Assembly (NCBI GenBank): GCA_016218805.1
Contig: JACRCW010000149.1
Location: forward strand, 1 to 36,445
Length of the DNA: 36,445 bases
Reading direction: 5' to 3'
Origin: Deltaproteobacteria bacterium
Lineage (GTDB): Bacteria; Myxococcota; JACRCW01
The stretch's first letter is position 1, and each line of letters begins with the position of its first letter. The position numbers and the translations under genes are program-made. The notes beneath the pieces were generated by a model, which saw nothing but the letters and a program-made list of their open reading frames with translations, was not told the origin of the DNA and searched no databases. Positions 7,211 through 15,936 of this stretch are shown in pieces.

Positions 7211-8632
7211 TTACGACCGCGGCTTCACAAAGCGGCGCCACCACGGCGTCCGATCATCGGGTCCCGGGTCGGTGGCGGCCGAGGTGCGCGTGGCCAGTTC
7301 CGCGCGCAGGGTGGCCCACGGAATGTCCTTGCGGGTGGTGGGCGCGTCCTCAAACCCCGACGCCAGGTTGAGACGCCGGGTCTCCTCCAGCCACTGCTCC
7401 ATGCGGCCGGCCGGCGTCTCCCGCGACGCGGGCTGCGCCGGCAGCTGCTTGACGCGCGAGGGTGCGGCGTCCGGGCCGGACCCCTGCCACGCGTCGGGGC
7501 CAGGCACGTGCAGGTCCAGGTCCGTGTCGGCGGATTCAAAGTCCTCAGGGCGCGCGGGCGCGTCCGGGTTCACGTACGCCGCCAGCAGCGGCATGGTGGG
7601 CGCAATGGAACGCGCATTGGCGGCGGCGGCTTCGGCGCGGGCCTGCCGGGCGCTGAACCGCATGCGCGCACACCACGCGCGCGCGTGGTCCATGCCCGGC
7701 GGGAACAGCAGTTGCAACAGCGCGGCCAGCGGCTCGCGCCCGCCCTGGTGTCCGGAACCGGCCGCTGCGGCCTCCAGGCCCGCGCGCAGCTCTGCCAGCC
7801 CGGCGCGGCGCACGGGGTCCGCCAGCAGCCCGCGCAGGCACAGCTCCTCCAGTGCGGCCGGGATGGACGGGTTGATGGAACGCGGCGCCAGCGGCGGTCC
7901 GCGGTCCATGGCCGCCAGCACGTCCGCCGCGCTGCGCCCGGCAAACGGCAGCGCGTCGGTGAGCAACTGGTAGAGGGTGGCCGCCACCGCATAGGACTCC
8001 ACCTTCGCGTCGCCCTCGCCGTGGCGGAGGATCTCCGGTGGTACCAGCGCGGCGCGTGACGGGAGCAACTCAGCCAGCCGCTGCTGCGTCTCCGCCAGGA
8101 CGTCCAGCGCGGCCACGCACGCCACGCGCACGCTCCCGTCATACCCCAGCAGCACGCTCTCCGGGCACACCAGCAACGGCGCGGGCCGGCCGCGCCGCGC
8201 GCGCGCCACCTGCGCGGCCTCCACGCCGCGGGCCGCCTCCGCCAGCACGTGCGCCAGCAGCGCCACGGGGATGGAGGCCTGGACCTGCCGGCACGCCTGG
8301 CCCACGGCAAGCAGGTTGCGGCCCTCCGTCCACTGCACCACCAGCACCGGGTCGTGCATGTCGCCAAAGACGTCTGATACCGCCAGCACGTTGTCGTGGT
8401 GGATGCCGTCGACGGCGGCGGCCTCGGGCGGGAGCAGCGCGCGCAACCGCGCATGGCTGCGCCAGGGCGCCGCAATGCGCCAGAGCAGCACGGGTTGTTC
8501 GTCACTGCCGGGGCGCGTGCGCACCGCCAGGAAGCTCTCCCACGCGCCGTGACGGCCGGCGGTACCCAGCACGGCCAGGCCGGGAATGGCGGGTGGGGTT
8601 GCGGGGTCCGTGGCCATGCCGGCGCGGAGCAT
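7211..8632 (-). CDS. Protein-kinase-fold pseudokinase
   Basis: This encodes about 473 residues; ATG 8632 was chosen over GTG 8638, and ATG 8617 is equally possible since none has a clear ribosome site. The first ~290 residues have the order of a Ser/Thr kinase domain: a hinge-like VLVVQWTEGRNLL, an APE-like VPPE, and a helix-F segment DAKVESYAVAATLYQLLTDALPF. The catalytic residues are missing: no VAIK lysine (PVLLWRIAAP), no HRD (replaced by APLLVCPESVLLG) and no DFG (ACVAALDV). It is therefore probably a non-catalytic regulator or scaffold. The remainder is Ala/Pro/Asp-rich and of low complexity. Its start is 34 nt downstream of the ku stop, on the same strand, so the two may be co-transcribed. 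Confidence 0.78.
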   Translation of the reverse strand: MLRAGMATDPATPPAIPGLAVLGTAGRHGAWESFLAVRTRPGSDEQPVLLWRIAAPWRSHARLRALLPPEAAAVDGIHHDNVLAVSDVFGDMHDPVLVVQWTEGRNLLAVGQACRQVQASIPVALLAHVLAEAARGVEAAQVARARRGRPAPLLVCPESVLLGYDGSVRVACVAALDVLAETQQRLAELLPSRAALVPPEILRHGEGDAKVESYAVAATLYQLLTDALPFAGRSAADVLAAMDRGPPLAPRSINPSIPAALEELCLRGLLADPVRRAGLAELRAGLEAAAAGSGHQGGREPLAALLQLLFPPGMDHARAWCARMRFSARQARAEAAAANARSIAPTMPLLAAYVNPDAPARPEDFESADTDLDLHVPGPDAWQGSGPDAAPSRVKQLPAQPASRETPAGRMEQWLEETRRLNLASGFEDAPTTRKDIPWATLRAELATRTSAATDPGPDDRTPWWRRFVKPRS

Positions 8633-8666
8633 TACCACGCCGGTGCAACGCGCGGGGACGGGTGCG

Positions 8667-9497
8667 TCAGCCCGCGCTGGCCTTGCGGGCCGGCTTGGTC
8701 TCCGGCGCCTCCGCGGCGGCGGACTGCTTCTTCGCCAGGCTCGCCTTGAGCGCCTCCATCAGGTCAATGATCTGCTCGCGCGGCTGCTCGGGTGCCGCCG
8801 CGTTCACCGTCTCGCCGGCGGCCTTGCGCTCCAGCATCGCGGTGAGCTGTTCGCGGTAGTCGTCATGGTACTTGGAAGCGTCAAAGCGCGGGCTGGACAG
8901 CTGCTCCACCAGTTGCACCGCCAGGGCCAGCTCGTTGTCGCGGATGGCCTTGGGGTCGCCCAGGTCAATGTCCTCAAACGTGCGCACCTCGTCGTGGAAA
9001 TACAGCGCGTGCATCATCAGTCCGTCACGCGCGGGGCGCAGCAGCACCAGCTGCTCCTTGCCGCGGACCGAATACCGCGCAATGGCGACCTTCCCGGACT
9101 GCGTGAGCGCCTTCACCAGCAACGCGTACGGCTTCCCGCCGCCCTTGTCCGGCCCCACCAGCTGGCTCCGTTCAAAGTAGACCGGGTCCACCTCGGACAT
9201 CGGGACAAACTCCTGGATGTCAATGGTCTGGTCGCTCTTCTTGAGCAGCGCGGCCATCTCGTCCTCAGTGACGGTGACGTAGGCGTCCTTGGCGTGCTCA
9301 TAGCCCTTGACCGTGTTCTTGCGGTCCACCACCTCACCGCACAAAGAGCAGACATACTGCTGCTTGAGGCGGGACTTGTCCTTGTCATGGAGCATGTTGA
9401 AGCCCACGCTCTTGGACGACGTGGCGGTGTACAGCTTGATGGGCACGCTGACGAGCCCGAACGTGATCATTCCGGATGCGGATGCGCGTGCGGCCAT
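8667..9497 (-). CDS. ku: Non-homologous end-joining protein Ku
   Basis: This encodes 276 residues, a typical size for bacterial Ku. The start is ATG 9497 with AGGAG (about 9503-9507) as ribosome site; the frame is open far upstream across ligD but that part is not coding. The Ku core is recognisable from the N-terminal MITFGLVSVPIKLYTAT, then HDKDKSRLKQQYVCSLCGE, VDPVYFERS, YALLVKAL, LVLLRP and MHALYFHDEVR, ending the core with YREQLTAMLERKAAGE. The Lys/Ala/Glu-rich tail (KKQSAAAEAPETKPARKA) matches the variable basic C-terminal extension. Ku forms a homodimer that encircles broken DNA ends and recruits LigD, which is encoded divergently 114 bp away. Confidence 0.96.
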   Translation of the reverse strand: MAARASASGMITFGLVSVPIKLYTATSSKSVGFNMLHDKDKSRLKQQYVCSLCGEVVDRKNTVKGYEHAKDAYVTVTEDEMAALLKKSDQTIDIQEFVPMSEVDPVYFERSQLVGPDKGGGKPYALLVKALTQSGKVAIARYSVRGKEQLVLLRPARDGLMMHALYFHDEVRTFEDIDLGDPKAIRDNELALAVQLVEQLSSPRFDASKYHDDYREQLTAMLERKAAGETVNAAAPEQPREQIIDLMEALKASLAKKQSAAAEAPETKPARKASAG

Positions 9498-9611
9498 GGT
9501 CTCCTCGTGCGGCAGGGGCGGGTGGACGCCGTCGGGCAGAGCGTAGCGAGCCGGGGGGCGGGCTGCCAGAAACCGGCGCGTTGGCGTCGGGAACCGTAGA
9601 ATGCGCGCACC
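9498..9611. promoter_or_regulatory. Divergent ku/ligD promoter region
   Basis: This 114-bp GC-rich stretch separates the two divergent NHEJ genes and must carry both promoters. On the plus strand TAGAAT (9597-9602) lies nine nt before the ligD ATG without a Shine-Dalgarno, which fits a leaderless transcript. On the minus strand only the ku ribosome site is clear. No -35 element or operator could be recognised. Confidence 0.5.
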
Positions 9612-12131
9612 ATGGCCCCGCGCGATCTGAAGGAATACCGCGACAAACGGGACGCGCAGCGCACGCCGGAGCCGTTTGGCGCGGGCGGGGCGCGCCCGGC
9701 GGCGCCGCAGGGCCCGTGGTGTTTCATTGTCCAGCAGCACGACGCCACCGGCATGCACTGGGACGTGCGGCTGGAGATTGACGGCGTGCTGACCAGCTTT
9801 GCGGTGCCGCGCGGTATCAGCCTGGACCACGACCAGAAGAAGCTGGCGGTGCTCACGGAGGACCACCCGCTGGAGTACGCGCACTTTGAGGGGATCATTC
9901 CCAAGGGCAACTACGGCGCGGGCGCCATGATCCTGTGGGACCGCGGGCAGTACCGCACCGTGGACGGGCGGCCGCCGCGTGAACATCTGGCGGAGGGCAA
10001 ACTGGACCTGCTGTTCCACGGGCTGAAGATGCGCGGGCGCTGGGCGCTGGTGCGCATCAAGGGCGAGGGGAACGGCAAGCAGTGGTTGATGTTCCACAAG
10101 CCGCCGCGCGGCGTGCTGGCGCAAACGGATCTCACGGCAACGCTGGACCGCAGCGTGCTCTCCGGCCTCACCGTGGCGGAACTGGACGCGGGCGCCAACC
10201 GCACCGCCGCACTGGTGGAGCGGGCGCGCACCGCGGGCGCGGCGGACGTGCCGCCCGACGCGGCGGATCCCGCTCCCATGCTGGCGGAGTCCGCGTCCGC
10301 GCCGTTCACGCGGGACGGTTGGGTGTTTGAGATCAAGCTGGACGGCATCCGCGCGCTGGTCATCCGTGACGGGGCGCGGCGCGTGCGCATCCTGACGCGC
10401 GCGGGCCGCGAGGTGTCGGCGAGCTTCCCGGAGATCGCCCGCGCGGCGCGGCACCTGCCGGCGGATGCGTTTGTGCTGGACGGGGAGATTGTGGCGCTGG
10501 ACGCGGTGGGGAAGAGCAGCTTTGAGCTGCTGCAGCAGCGGCTGGGATTGTCGGACGCCGCGCAGCTGGCGCGGATGGAATGGGACATCCCGGCGCACCT
10601 GTTCGCGTTTGACCTGCTGCGGGTGGGTGACGTGGACGTGACGGGGCTGCCGCTCACCACGCGCAAGGAGCTGCTGCAGGGGCTGGTGCCGCGCGTGGGC
10701 GTCATCCGTTTCCATGATCACCTGGAACGCGAAGGCGAGCTGCTGTTTGACAAGGTGCGCGGCCTGGGGCTGGAAGGGCTCATCGCCAAGCGCGCGGCAT
10801 CCCGCTACCAGGATGGGCGCCGCACGGATGACTGGCAGAAGGTGAAGCCGCTGCGGACGGTGGACGTGGTCGTCGTGGGCGCGTCCCCGGCCAAGGGCAA
10901 CCGCAAGGATTTGGGCGCGCTGCTGGTGGCGTGGCACCGCGATGGTGCGCTGGTGTACTGCGGCCGGGTGGGCAGTGGCTTTGACGACGAGACGCGCAGG
11001 CGCACCTGGGCGTGGTTGCAGGCGGAGCAGCGCGACACGCCCGCGTTCCAGGGCGGCCCGGAACGCCATGAGGCGGGGACGTTCTTTGTGGAGCCCAACC
11101 GCGTGGTGGAGGTGAAATACACGGAGGTGACCGCGGGCGCGGGCCTGCTGCGCCACCCGGTGTTCCTGCGCGAGCGCGACGACAAGACGCCCCACGAGTG
11201 CACCGCGCCAACGACGCGCGCCGCCCTGCCGGAGCCGGCCCCCGAGGTGCAGCCGGCCGCGCCCAGCCTGAAGGTGTCCAACCGGGACAAGGTCTATTTC
11301 CCCGCGGACGGCCTCACCAAGGGTGACCTGCTGCGTTACTACGAGGAGGTCTGGCCGTGGATTTCGCCGTATCTACGCGACCGCCCCGTGGTGCTGACGC
11401 GCTATCCCGACGGGATTGACGGGAAGAACTTCTACCAGAAGAACGCGCCGCCCTTCACGCCGGAGTGGGTGGAGACCGTGCGCATTGAGGACACGGACTA
11501 TTTTGTGTGCAACACGGTGGAGACGCTGCTGTACGTGATCAACTCTGGGGCCATTCCACTGCACGTGTGGAGCGCGCGGCGCGGCAGCCTGGACACGCCG
11601 GACTGGTGCATCCTGGACCTGGACCCCAAGGAGGCGCCGTTCCACCACGTGGTCCGCATCGCGCGGCACATCCACCAGTTGCTCAGTGACGTGGGCGCGC
11701 CGCACTTTGTGAAGACGTCCGGGCAGGCGGGGATGCACATCCTCATCCCGCTGCACGCGGAGCTGACCCACGCGGAGAGCCGCATGCTGGCGGAACTGCT
11801 GGCACGCGCCGTCGTGAAGGACCTGCCGGACATCGCCACGGTGGAGCGCGCGCTGTCAGCGCGCGGCGGCAAGGTCTACGTGGACCATCTGCAGAACGGG
11901 TTTGGGAAGCTCATTGCGGGGACGCTGTCCGTGCGCCCCCGGCCCGGTGCGCCGGTGTCCACGCCGCTCACCTGGGACGAAGTGGACGGCGCGCTGGCCC
12001 CCGCGGCCTTCACGCTCCGCACCGTGCCCGCGCGGTTGCAGCACGTGGGTGACCCCATGCGCCCGCTGCTGGACGGGCGCACGGATGTGCCGGCGGTGCT
12101 GCTTGCGCTTTCAAAGCGCCTGGGCGGCTGA
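9612..12131 (+). CDS. ligD: Multifunctional DNA ligase LigD (PE-LIG-POL)
   Basis: This encodes 839 residues, almost the same length as Pseudomonas LigD and with the same domain order. The N-terminal 3'-phosphoesterase domain (about 1-160) shows H43, H49, D51 and R53 in QQHDATGMHWDVRLE, and later HPLEYAHFEG. The ATP-dependent ligase domain (about 210-500) has the adenylated lysine K242 in EIKLDG and the later EGLIAKR motif. The C-terminal primase/polymerase domain (about 540-839) begins at LKVSNRDKVYFP and has the metal aspartates D669 and D671 in ILDLDP. It seals double-strand breaks after end processing and fill-in, working with Ku. The start is ATG 9612, with no Shine-Dalgarno but a -10-like TAGAAT close by. 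The GH114 gene follows after 20 nt. Confidence 0.96.
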   Translation: MAPRDLKEYRDKRDAQRTPEPFGAGGARPAAPQGPWCFIVQQHDATGMHWDVRLEIDGVLTSFAVPRGISLDHDQKKLAVLTEDHPLEYAHFEGIIPKGNYGAGAMILWDRGQYRTVDGRPPREHLAEGKLDLLFHGLKMRGRWALVRIKGEGNGKQWLMFHKPPRGVLAQTDLTATLDRSVLSGLTVAELDAGANRTAALVERARTAGAADVPPDAADPAPMLAESASAPFTRDGWVFEIKLDGIRALVIRDGARRVRILTRAGREVSASFPEIARAARHLPADAFVLDGEIVALDAVGKSSFELLQQRLGLSDAAQLARMEWDIPAHLFAFDLLRVGDVDVTGLPLTTRKELLQGLVPRVGVIRFHDHLEREGELLFDKVRGLGLEGLIAKRAASRYQDGRRTDDWQKVKPLRTVDVVVVGASPAKGNRKDLGALLVAWHRDGALVYCGRVGSGFDDETRRRTWAWLQAEQRDTPAFQGGPERHEAGTFFVEPNRVVEVKYTEVTAGAGLLRHPVFLRERDDKTPHECTAPTTRAALPEPAPEVQPAAPSLKVSNRDKVYFPADGLTKGDLLRYYEEVWPWISPYLRDRPVVLTRYPDGIDGKNFYQKNAPPFTPEWVETVRIEDTDYFVCNTVETLLYVINSGAIPLHVWSARRGSLDTPDWCILDLDPKEAPFHHVVRIARHIHQLLSDVGAPHFVKTSGQAGMHILIPLHAELTHAESRMLAELLARAVVKDLPDIATVERALSARGGKVYVDHLQNGFGKLIAGTLSVRPRPGAPVSTPLTWDEVDGALAPAAFTLRTVPARLQHVGDPMRPLLDGRTDVPAVLLALSKRLGG

Positions 12132-12151
12132 CACCCTTCAAGGAGGCAACC

Positions 12152-12991
12152 ATGCCAACCCGCCGTGCCACCGTGTTGTTGGGCCTGCTGTGGTGCGCAG
12201 GCTGCCTGGTGCCGCCGTGGGAGTGGGACGGACTGGACCCCAACGTCCCTCCGGTCACCGAGGGGTCGTGGTACCGCCCCACCGTGGACACCACCTGGAC
12301 GTGGCAGCTGCGCGGCACGCTCAACGAGTCCTACGACGTGCAAGCGTACGATGTGGACCTGTTTGACACGCCCCGGGAGACCATCAGCCGCCTCAAGCAA
12401 TCCGGGCGCAGAGTGATCTGCTACTTCTCGGCGGGCTCGTCCGAAGACTGGCGCGAGGACGACGGTGACTTCCACTTCACCGACCGGGGGCTGCCCATGG
12501 CGGGCTGGGCCGGCGAGCGCTGGCTGAACATCCGCTCCGAGACCGTCATGGCGGTCATGCAGGCGCGGCTGGCCCGCGCGGTGGAAAAGGGCTGTGACGG
12601 CGTGGAGCCGGACAACGTGGATGGGTACGCCAACGCCACCGGGTTCCACCTCAGCGCGGCGGACCAGCGCGCGTTCAACCGCGCGCTCGCCAATGACGCG
12701 CATCGCCGCGGCCTCACCGTTGCCCTGAAGAACTGCGGGGGCCTGGCGCCGGAGCTGGTGGCGTACTTTGACCTGTCTCTCAACGAGCAGTGCCACGAGC
12801 TGAACGAGTGCGGAGAACTCCAGCCGTTCCTGGACGCCGGCAAGCCCGTCTTCAACGCCGAGTACCAGCCCTCCTACCGGGAGGACCCCGGCCTGGCGGA
12901 GCTGTGCGCGCGCGCCCGCGCGGACCGGACCCGCACGCTGGTGCTCGCCCTGGAACTGGATGACTCGTTCCGCGCGAGCTGCGACCCGTAA
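12152..12991 (+). CDS. GH114-family glycoside hydrolase-like lipoprotein
   Basis: This encodes 279 residues with a strong ribosome site (AAGGAGG, about nt 12139-12145). The N terminus is a lipoprotein signal (ATVLLGLLWCAGC) with C18 as the lipidated cysteine; the -3 residue is Cys rather than the usual Leu, so lipidation is likely but not certain. The mature part matches the GH114 / TM1410-type barrel: YDVDLFDT, VICYFSAGS, LNIRSE, the conserved acidic DGVEPDNVDGY (D149-Y159), VALKNC and LNEQC. GH114 enzymes are endo-alpha-1,4-polygalactosaminidases that act on polysaccharides outside the cell. Whether this one cleaves that polymer cannot be told from sequence. It lies 20 nt downstream of ligD and may be read from the same transcript, though no functional link is obvious. 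Confidence 0.85.
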   Translation: MPTRRATVLLGLLWCAGCLVPPWEWDGLDPNVPPVTEGSWYRPTVDTTWTWQLRGTLNESYDVQAYDVDLFDTPRETISRLKQSGRRVICYFSAGSSEDWREDDGDFHFTDRGLPMAGWAGERWLNIRSETVMAVMQARLARAVEKGCDGVEPDNVDGYANATGFHLSAADQRAFNRALANDAHRRGLTVALKNCGGLAPELVAYFDLSLNEQCHELNECGELQPFLDAGKPVFNAEYQPSYREDPGLAELCARARADRTRTLVLALELDDSFRASCDP

Positions 12992-13019
12992 GGGGATGGC
13001 TCCAAGCAAACTGGCGAGA

Positions 13020-13083
13020 TCCGTCGACAAGATGGTGCGCGGTGGCTTCTCGTCCTGTGCGGCTGGACGGGTCTGTCGACGGA
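13020..13083. repeat. 10-bp perfect inverted repeat between convergent genes
   Basis: TCCGTCGACA (13020-13029) is repeated in reverse complement at 13074-13083, with 44 nt between. It lies in the 123-bp gap between the ends of the GH114 gene and the chemotaxis operon. It could act as a weak transcription stop for either side, but there is no T-tract and the loop is long. Confidence 0.35.
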
Positions 13084-13114
13084 AAACGCTTGGTAGCAAT
13101 GCGCTTTGCAGCTT

Positions 13115-13729
13115 CTACGCGTGGCTGCGTTCCTTCACCGCCCGCACCAGTGACCCCAGGGACAGCGGGTCCGGCGACCACAGGAAGGTGGCGCGCAGGG
13201 GCGGGTCGGTGGTGCCCCTGACGGGGATGAGCCCCACCACGTCGGTGGAGTCCAGCGCCAGGCGGCTCAGCAGGGAAGAGGGTGCGTTCCGCACGTCGGG
13301 CACGGAGGGGTAGCAGACCTGCCGGAGCGCATCCCCAAACACGTTGATGAAGCTGGAGGAGACCACGTTGCCCGCCTCAGCCAGCGCGCCGCGCGCGTTG
13401 TCATCCAGCGCGGCGGGCGGGGAAGCCGGCGTGCCCAGCAGGCGCGCGGCCAGCGCCAGCATCTCCGGGAGCGGGGCCACCAGCCAGAAGCGGCCGTTCA
13501 CCCCGCCGGCCAGGCGGAACATGACCGCCAGCGCCTGGCGCGCACCCAGCGCGTCGGTCACTTCGCGCGCTCCACCTACGGAGAACGGGGCCGCGTGCAG
13601 CGCGTTGTCCGGCAGGCCCATCAGCAGCGCCAGGCTCTGCGCCGCGCGCGTGCCCGCGCGCGAGGCGAGCCGTCCCAGGTCGCCCTGTTCTTCCGGCGTC
13701 AGTTCCTTCAGCGTGCGTGGTTCGGTCAC
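13115..13729 (-). CDS. CheC/CheX-family chemotaxis phosphatase-like protein
   Basis: This encodes 204 residues with a GTG start at 13729, which overlaps the cheA stop as GTGA and has a GGGAGG ribosome site just upstream. The family is recognised from the phosphatase motif region: LAEAGNVVSSSFINVF matches the E-x2-N element, and a Pro follows exactly 22 residues after the Asn (in CYPSVP), as in the CheC consensus. The Asp/Ser normally four residues before the Glu is Gly here, so activity may be reduced. Only one such motif is seen, whereas true CheC usually has two. The likely role is dephosphorylation of the CheY-like regulator, shortening the signal. It is the last gene of the minus-strand chemotaxis operon. 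Confidence 0.78.
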   Translation of the reverse strand: MTEPRTLKELTPEEQGDLGRLASRAGTRAAQSLALLMGLPDNALHAAPFSVGGAREVTDALGARQALAVMFRLAGGVNGRFWLVAPLPEMLALAARLLGTPASPPAALDDNARGALAEAGNVVSSSFINVFGDALRQVCYPSVPDVRNAPSSLLSRLALDSTDVVGLIPVRGTTDPPLRATFLWSPDPLSLGSLVRAVKERSHA

Positions 13730-15867
13730 GCGACCTCCCGGTGGGCGGATTGTGGGGTGACGGCGATGAGCTTGGCAACATCGAGGATATAGGCCGGCCG
13801 CCCGTCCGCAAGCACGGCGGCACCGGACAGGTAGGGCACCTGCGAAAGCGGCATCCCCAGCGGCTTCACCACCACCTCCTGCTGTCCCAGGATCCGGTCC
13901 ACGCGCACCCCCAGCGGCCGGAACGGTGTCTCAATGACGACGACGGTACCGCTGGCCGGCCACGGTTCCACGGCGTGGCCCAGCAGGGGCCCCAGGTCAT
14001 GCACCGGGGCAATCTCGTCGCCCAGGGGGTACAGCGTCTCACCGTGGCTGTGCAGCAGCTCCGCGGGCTGGAAGTCCAGCGCGGACTCCACGCGGTGCAG
14101 CGGCAGCGCGTACACCGCGTCCGTGGGGCCGGCGCTCACCAGCAGCACGCGGATGATGGCCACCGTGAGGGGGAGGCGCAGGGTGAAGGAGGTGCCCTTG
14201 CCGACAACGCTCTGGATCAGCAGCTGTCCGCCCAGGTGCTCCACGGTGGACAGCACCACGTCCATGCCCACGCCGCGGCCGGAGGTGTCAGACACCTCCT
14301 GGGCGGTGGAGAAGCCGGGGCGGCAGATGAGCTCCAGGGCCTGCTGGTCGGACAGCAGGCGCGCGGCCTCCGCGGTGATCACGCCCTTGTCAATGGCGGA
14401 TGCGCGCAGCCGTTCCGGGTCCATGCCCTGGCCGTCGTCGTGCAGCTCAATGAGCACGTGGTCGCGGTCGCGCGAGGCGGCCAGCGTCAGGTGCATGGTG
14501 GCGGGCTTTCCCGCTGCCACCCGGGCCTCGCCGCCCTCGTGCGCGTGGTCCACCGCGTTGCGGACCAGATGCAGCACCACGTCGTGCAGTTCGTCCAGCA
14601 TGGCGCGGTCCAGCTCAATGTTGGTGCCCTCCACGGTGAAATCCACCTCGCGGCCGCGCTTCTTGGCCAGGTCCCGCACCACGCGCGGCAGCCGGTCCGT
14701 GAGCAGGCTGACGGGGTGCATGCGCGCGGACATCACGCGCTCGTGCAGGCCCTGGGCAAAGCGGTTGAACTCGTCCGCCAGGTCACCCAGGTCCGGGTCA
14801 TCCAGGCGGATGGACAGCGCGTGCAGGCGGGCGCGCGCGAGCAGGATCTCACCCACGCTGTCAATGAGTTCGTCCAGCAGTTCCGTACGCACGCGTACGG
14901 TGCGCGCGGCCAGGTCCGCGGGCGCCGGGCGCGGCCCCGGTGCGGTGGCGGCGGCGGGCGCGGGCTTCTCGGTGTCCGTGACCAGGCAGTCCGCCACGTC
15001 CGTCAGCGCCTTGATCATGCTCTGGATGGACACCGCGTCCAGCGTGCCGCGCACGCGCATCCGCAGGCGCCGCTCCGGGAGCGTGCCGCGCTTGAGGTCC
15101 GCCAGCGGAGGGGTCATCTGGACCACCTCCAGCTTCTCCGTCACGCGCTTGTGCACCAGGAATGCGCGCACGTGCGGGGTGGCGGCGCTCTCAGAGATGC
15201 GCACTTCCACGTCAAACTCCCGCGGGCCCACGGCGGACAGGGTCAGCGTGGGCTGCGTGCCGCCCGGGCCGGCGCCCACCGCGGGGAGCATGACGGTGGC
15301 CTGGGGCCCCACCGCCGGCAGTGACCCGGTGGGCGTGGCCGATGGCGCGGCCGCCACGGCGGGCAGCCGCGCATCGGTAGTGCCGGCCGCGGCGGTGACC
15401 GGGAGCGACGGCTGCGTGGTGCCGCTGGGCGCGCGCACGGCAGCCAGGTTGGGGAAGGTGGTGGACCCCGCGCCCGGTGCGGCCGCCGTCATCTGCGCCG
15501 CCTTGCCCAGGATGCGCTGCATCAGCGTGGGCAGGGCCAGGTCTGCCTCGCGGCCGCCCTCCACCAGGCTCACCGCGTCCCCCAGCCAGTCCCCGCCCTC
15601 CAGCCACAACTCCACCGCCTCCGCGTCAAACGGCACCCCGCGGCGCGCCATGTCCGCCAGGTCCTCCAGCTTGTGCGCCATGGTGGCCACGGGGTCATAG
15701 CCCATGGAGGCGGCCATGCCCTTGATGCTGTGCGCGTGGCGGAACAGCGCGTCCAGCGCGGGGCGGTCCGCCGGCGTCTTCTCCAGCGTCAGCAGCGCCT
15801 TGGAGATGCCTTCCAGGTGTTCACGGGATTCGGTGACAAACAGGGCCCGGTACTTGGACATGTCCAT
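13726..15867 (-). CDS. cheA: Chemotaxis-type histidine kinase CheA
   Basis: This encodes 713 residues. The domain order is: HPt (about 1-105) with the phospho-accepting H46 in HAHSIKG; an Ala/Pro/Thr-rich linker (about 130-225) with repeated LPAV segments; a P2-like domain (about 230-305); the dimerisation helices (RTELLDELIDSVGEILL); a GHKL ATPase domain with the N box LVRNAVDHA, G1 DDGQGMD and G2 GRGVGMD; and a C-terminal CheW-like domain. All catalytic motifs are intact. It should autophosphorylate and pass phosphate to the CheY encoded 69 nt upstream. The start M1 (MDMSKYRALF) gives a complete HPt helix. No chemoreceptor, CheR or CheB is in the window, so the input and whether the output is motility or another process are unknown. 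Confidence 0.94.
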   Translation of the reverse strand: MDMSKYRALFVTESREHLEGISKALLTLEKTPADRPALDALFRHAHSIKGMAASMGYDPVATMAHKLEDLADMARRGVPFDAEAVELWLEGGDWLGDAVSLVEGGREADLALPTLMQRILGKAAQMTAAAPGAGSTTFPNLAAVRAPSGTTQPSLPVTAAAGTTDARLPAVAAAPSATPTGSLPAVGPQATVMLPAVGAGPGGTQPTLTLSAVGPREFDVEVRISESAATPHVRAFLVHKRVTEKLEVVQMTPPLADLKRGTLPERRLRMRVRGTLDAVSIQSMIKALTDVADCLVTDTEKPAPAAATAPGPRPAPADLAARTVRVRTELLDELIDSVGEILLARARLHALSIRLDDPDLGDLADEFNRFAQGLHERVMSARMHPVSLLTDRLPRVVRDLAKKRGREVDFTVEGTNIELDRAMLDELHDVVLHLVRNAVDHAHEGGEARVAAGKPATMHLTLAASRDRDHVLIELHDDGQGMDPERLRASAIDKGVITAEAARLLSDQQALELICRPGFSTAQEVSDTSGRGVGMDVVLSTVEHLGGQLLIQSVVGKGTSFTLRLPLTVAIIRVLLVSAGPTDAVYALPLHRVESALDFQPAELLHSHGETLYPLGDEIAPVHDLGPLLGHAVEPWPASGTVVVIETPFRPLGVRVDRILGQQEVVVKPLGMPLSQVPYLSGAAVLADGRPAYILDVAKLIAVTPQSAHREVA

Positions 15868-15936
15868 GGCGGCACCGGGGCGAGGGGAGGGGGCGGGCGC
15901 CGAGCAGGGCGGCCCCCGGGACGGCGACTACACGGC

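Noticed and set aside
9498..11195. Long minus-strand open frame continuing upstream of ku across the whole ligase part of ligD
   Set aside because: It is antisense to the clearly conserved ligD domains, its translation is His/Arg-rich without domains, and ku has a proper start and ribosome site at 9497.
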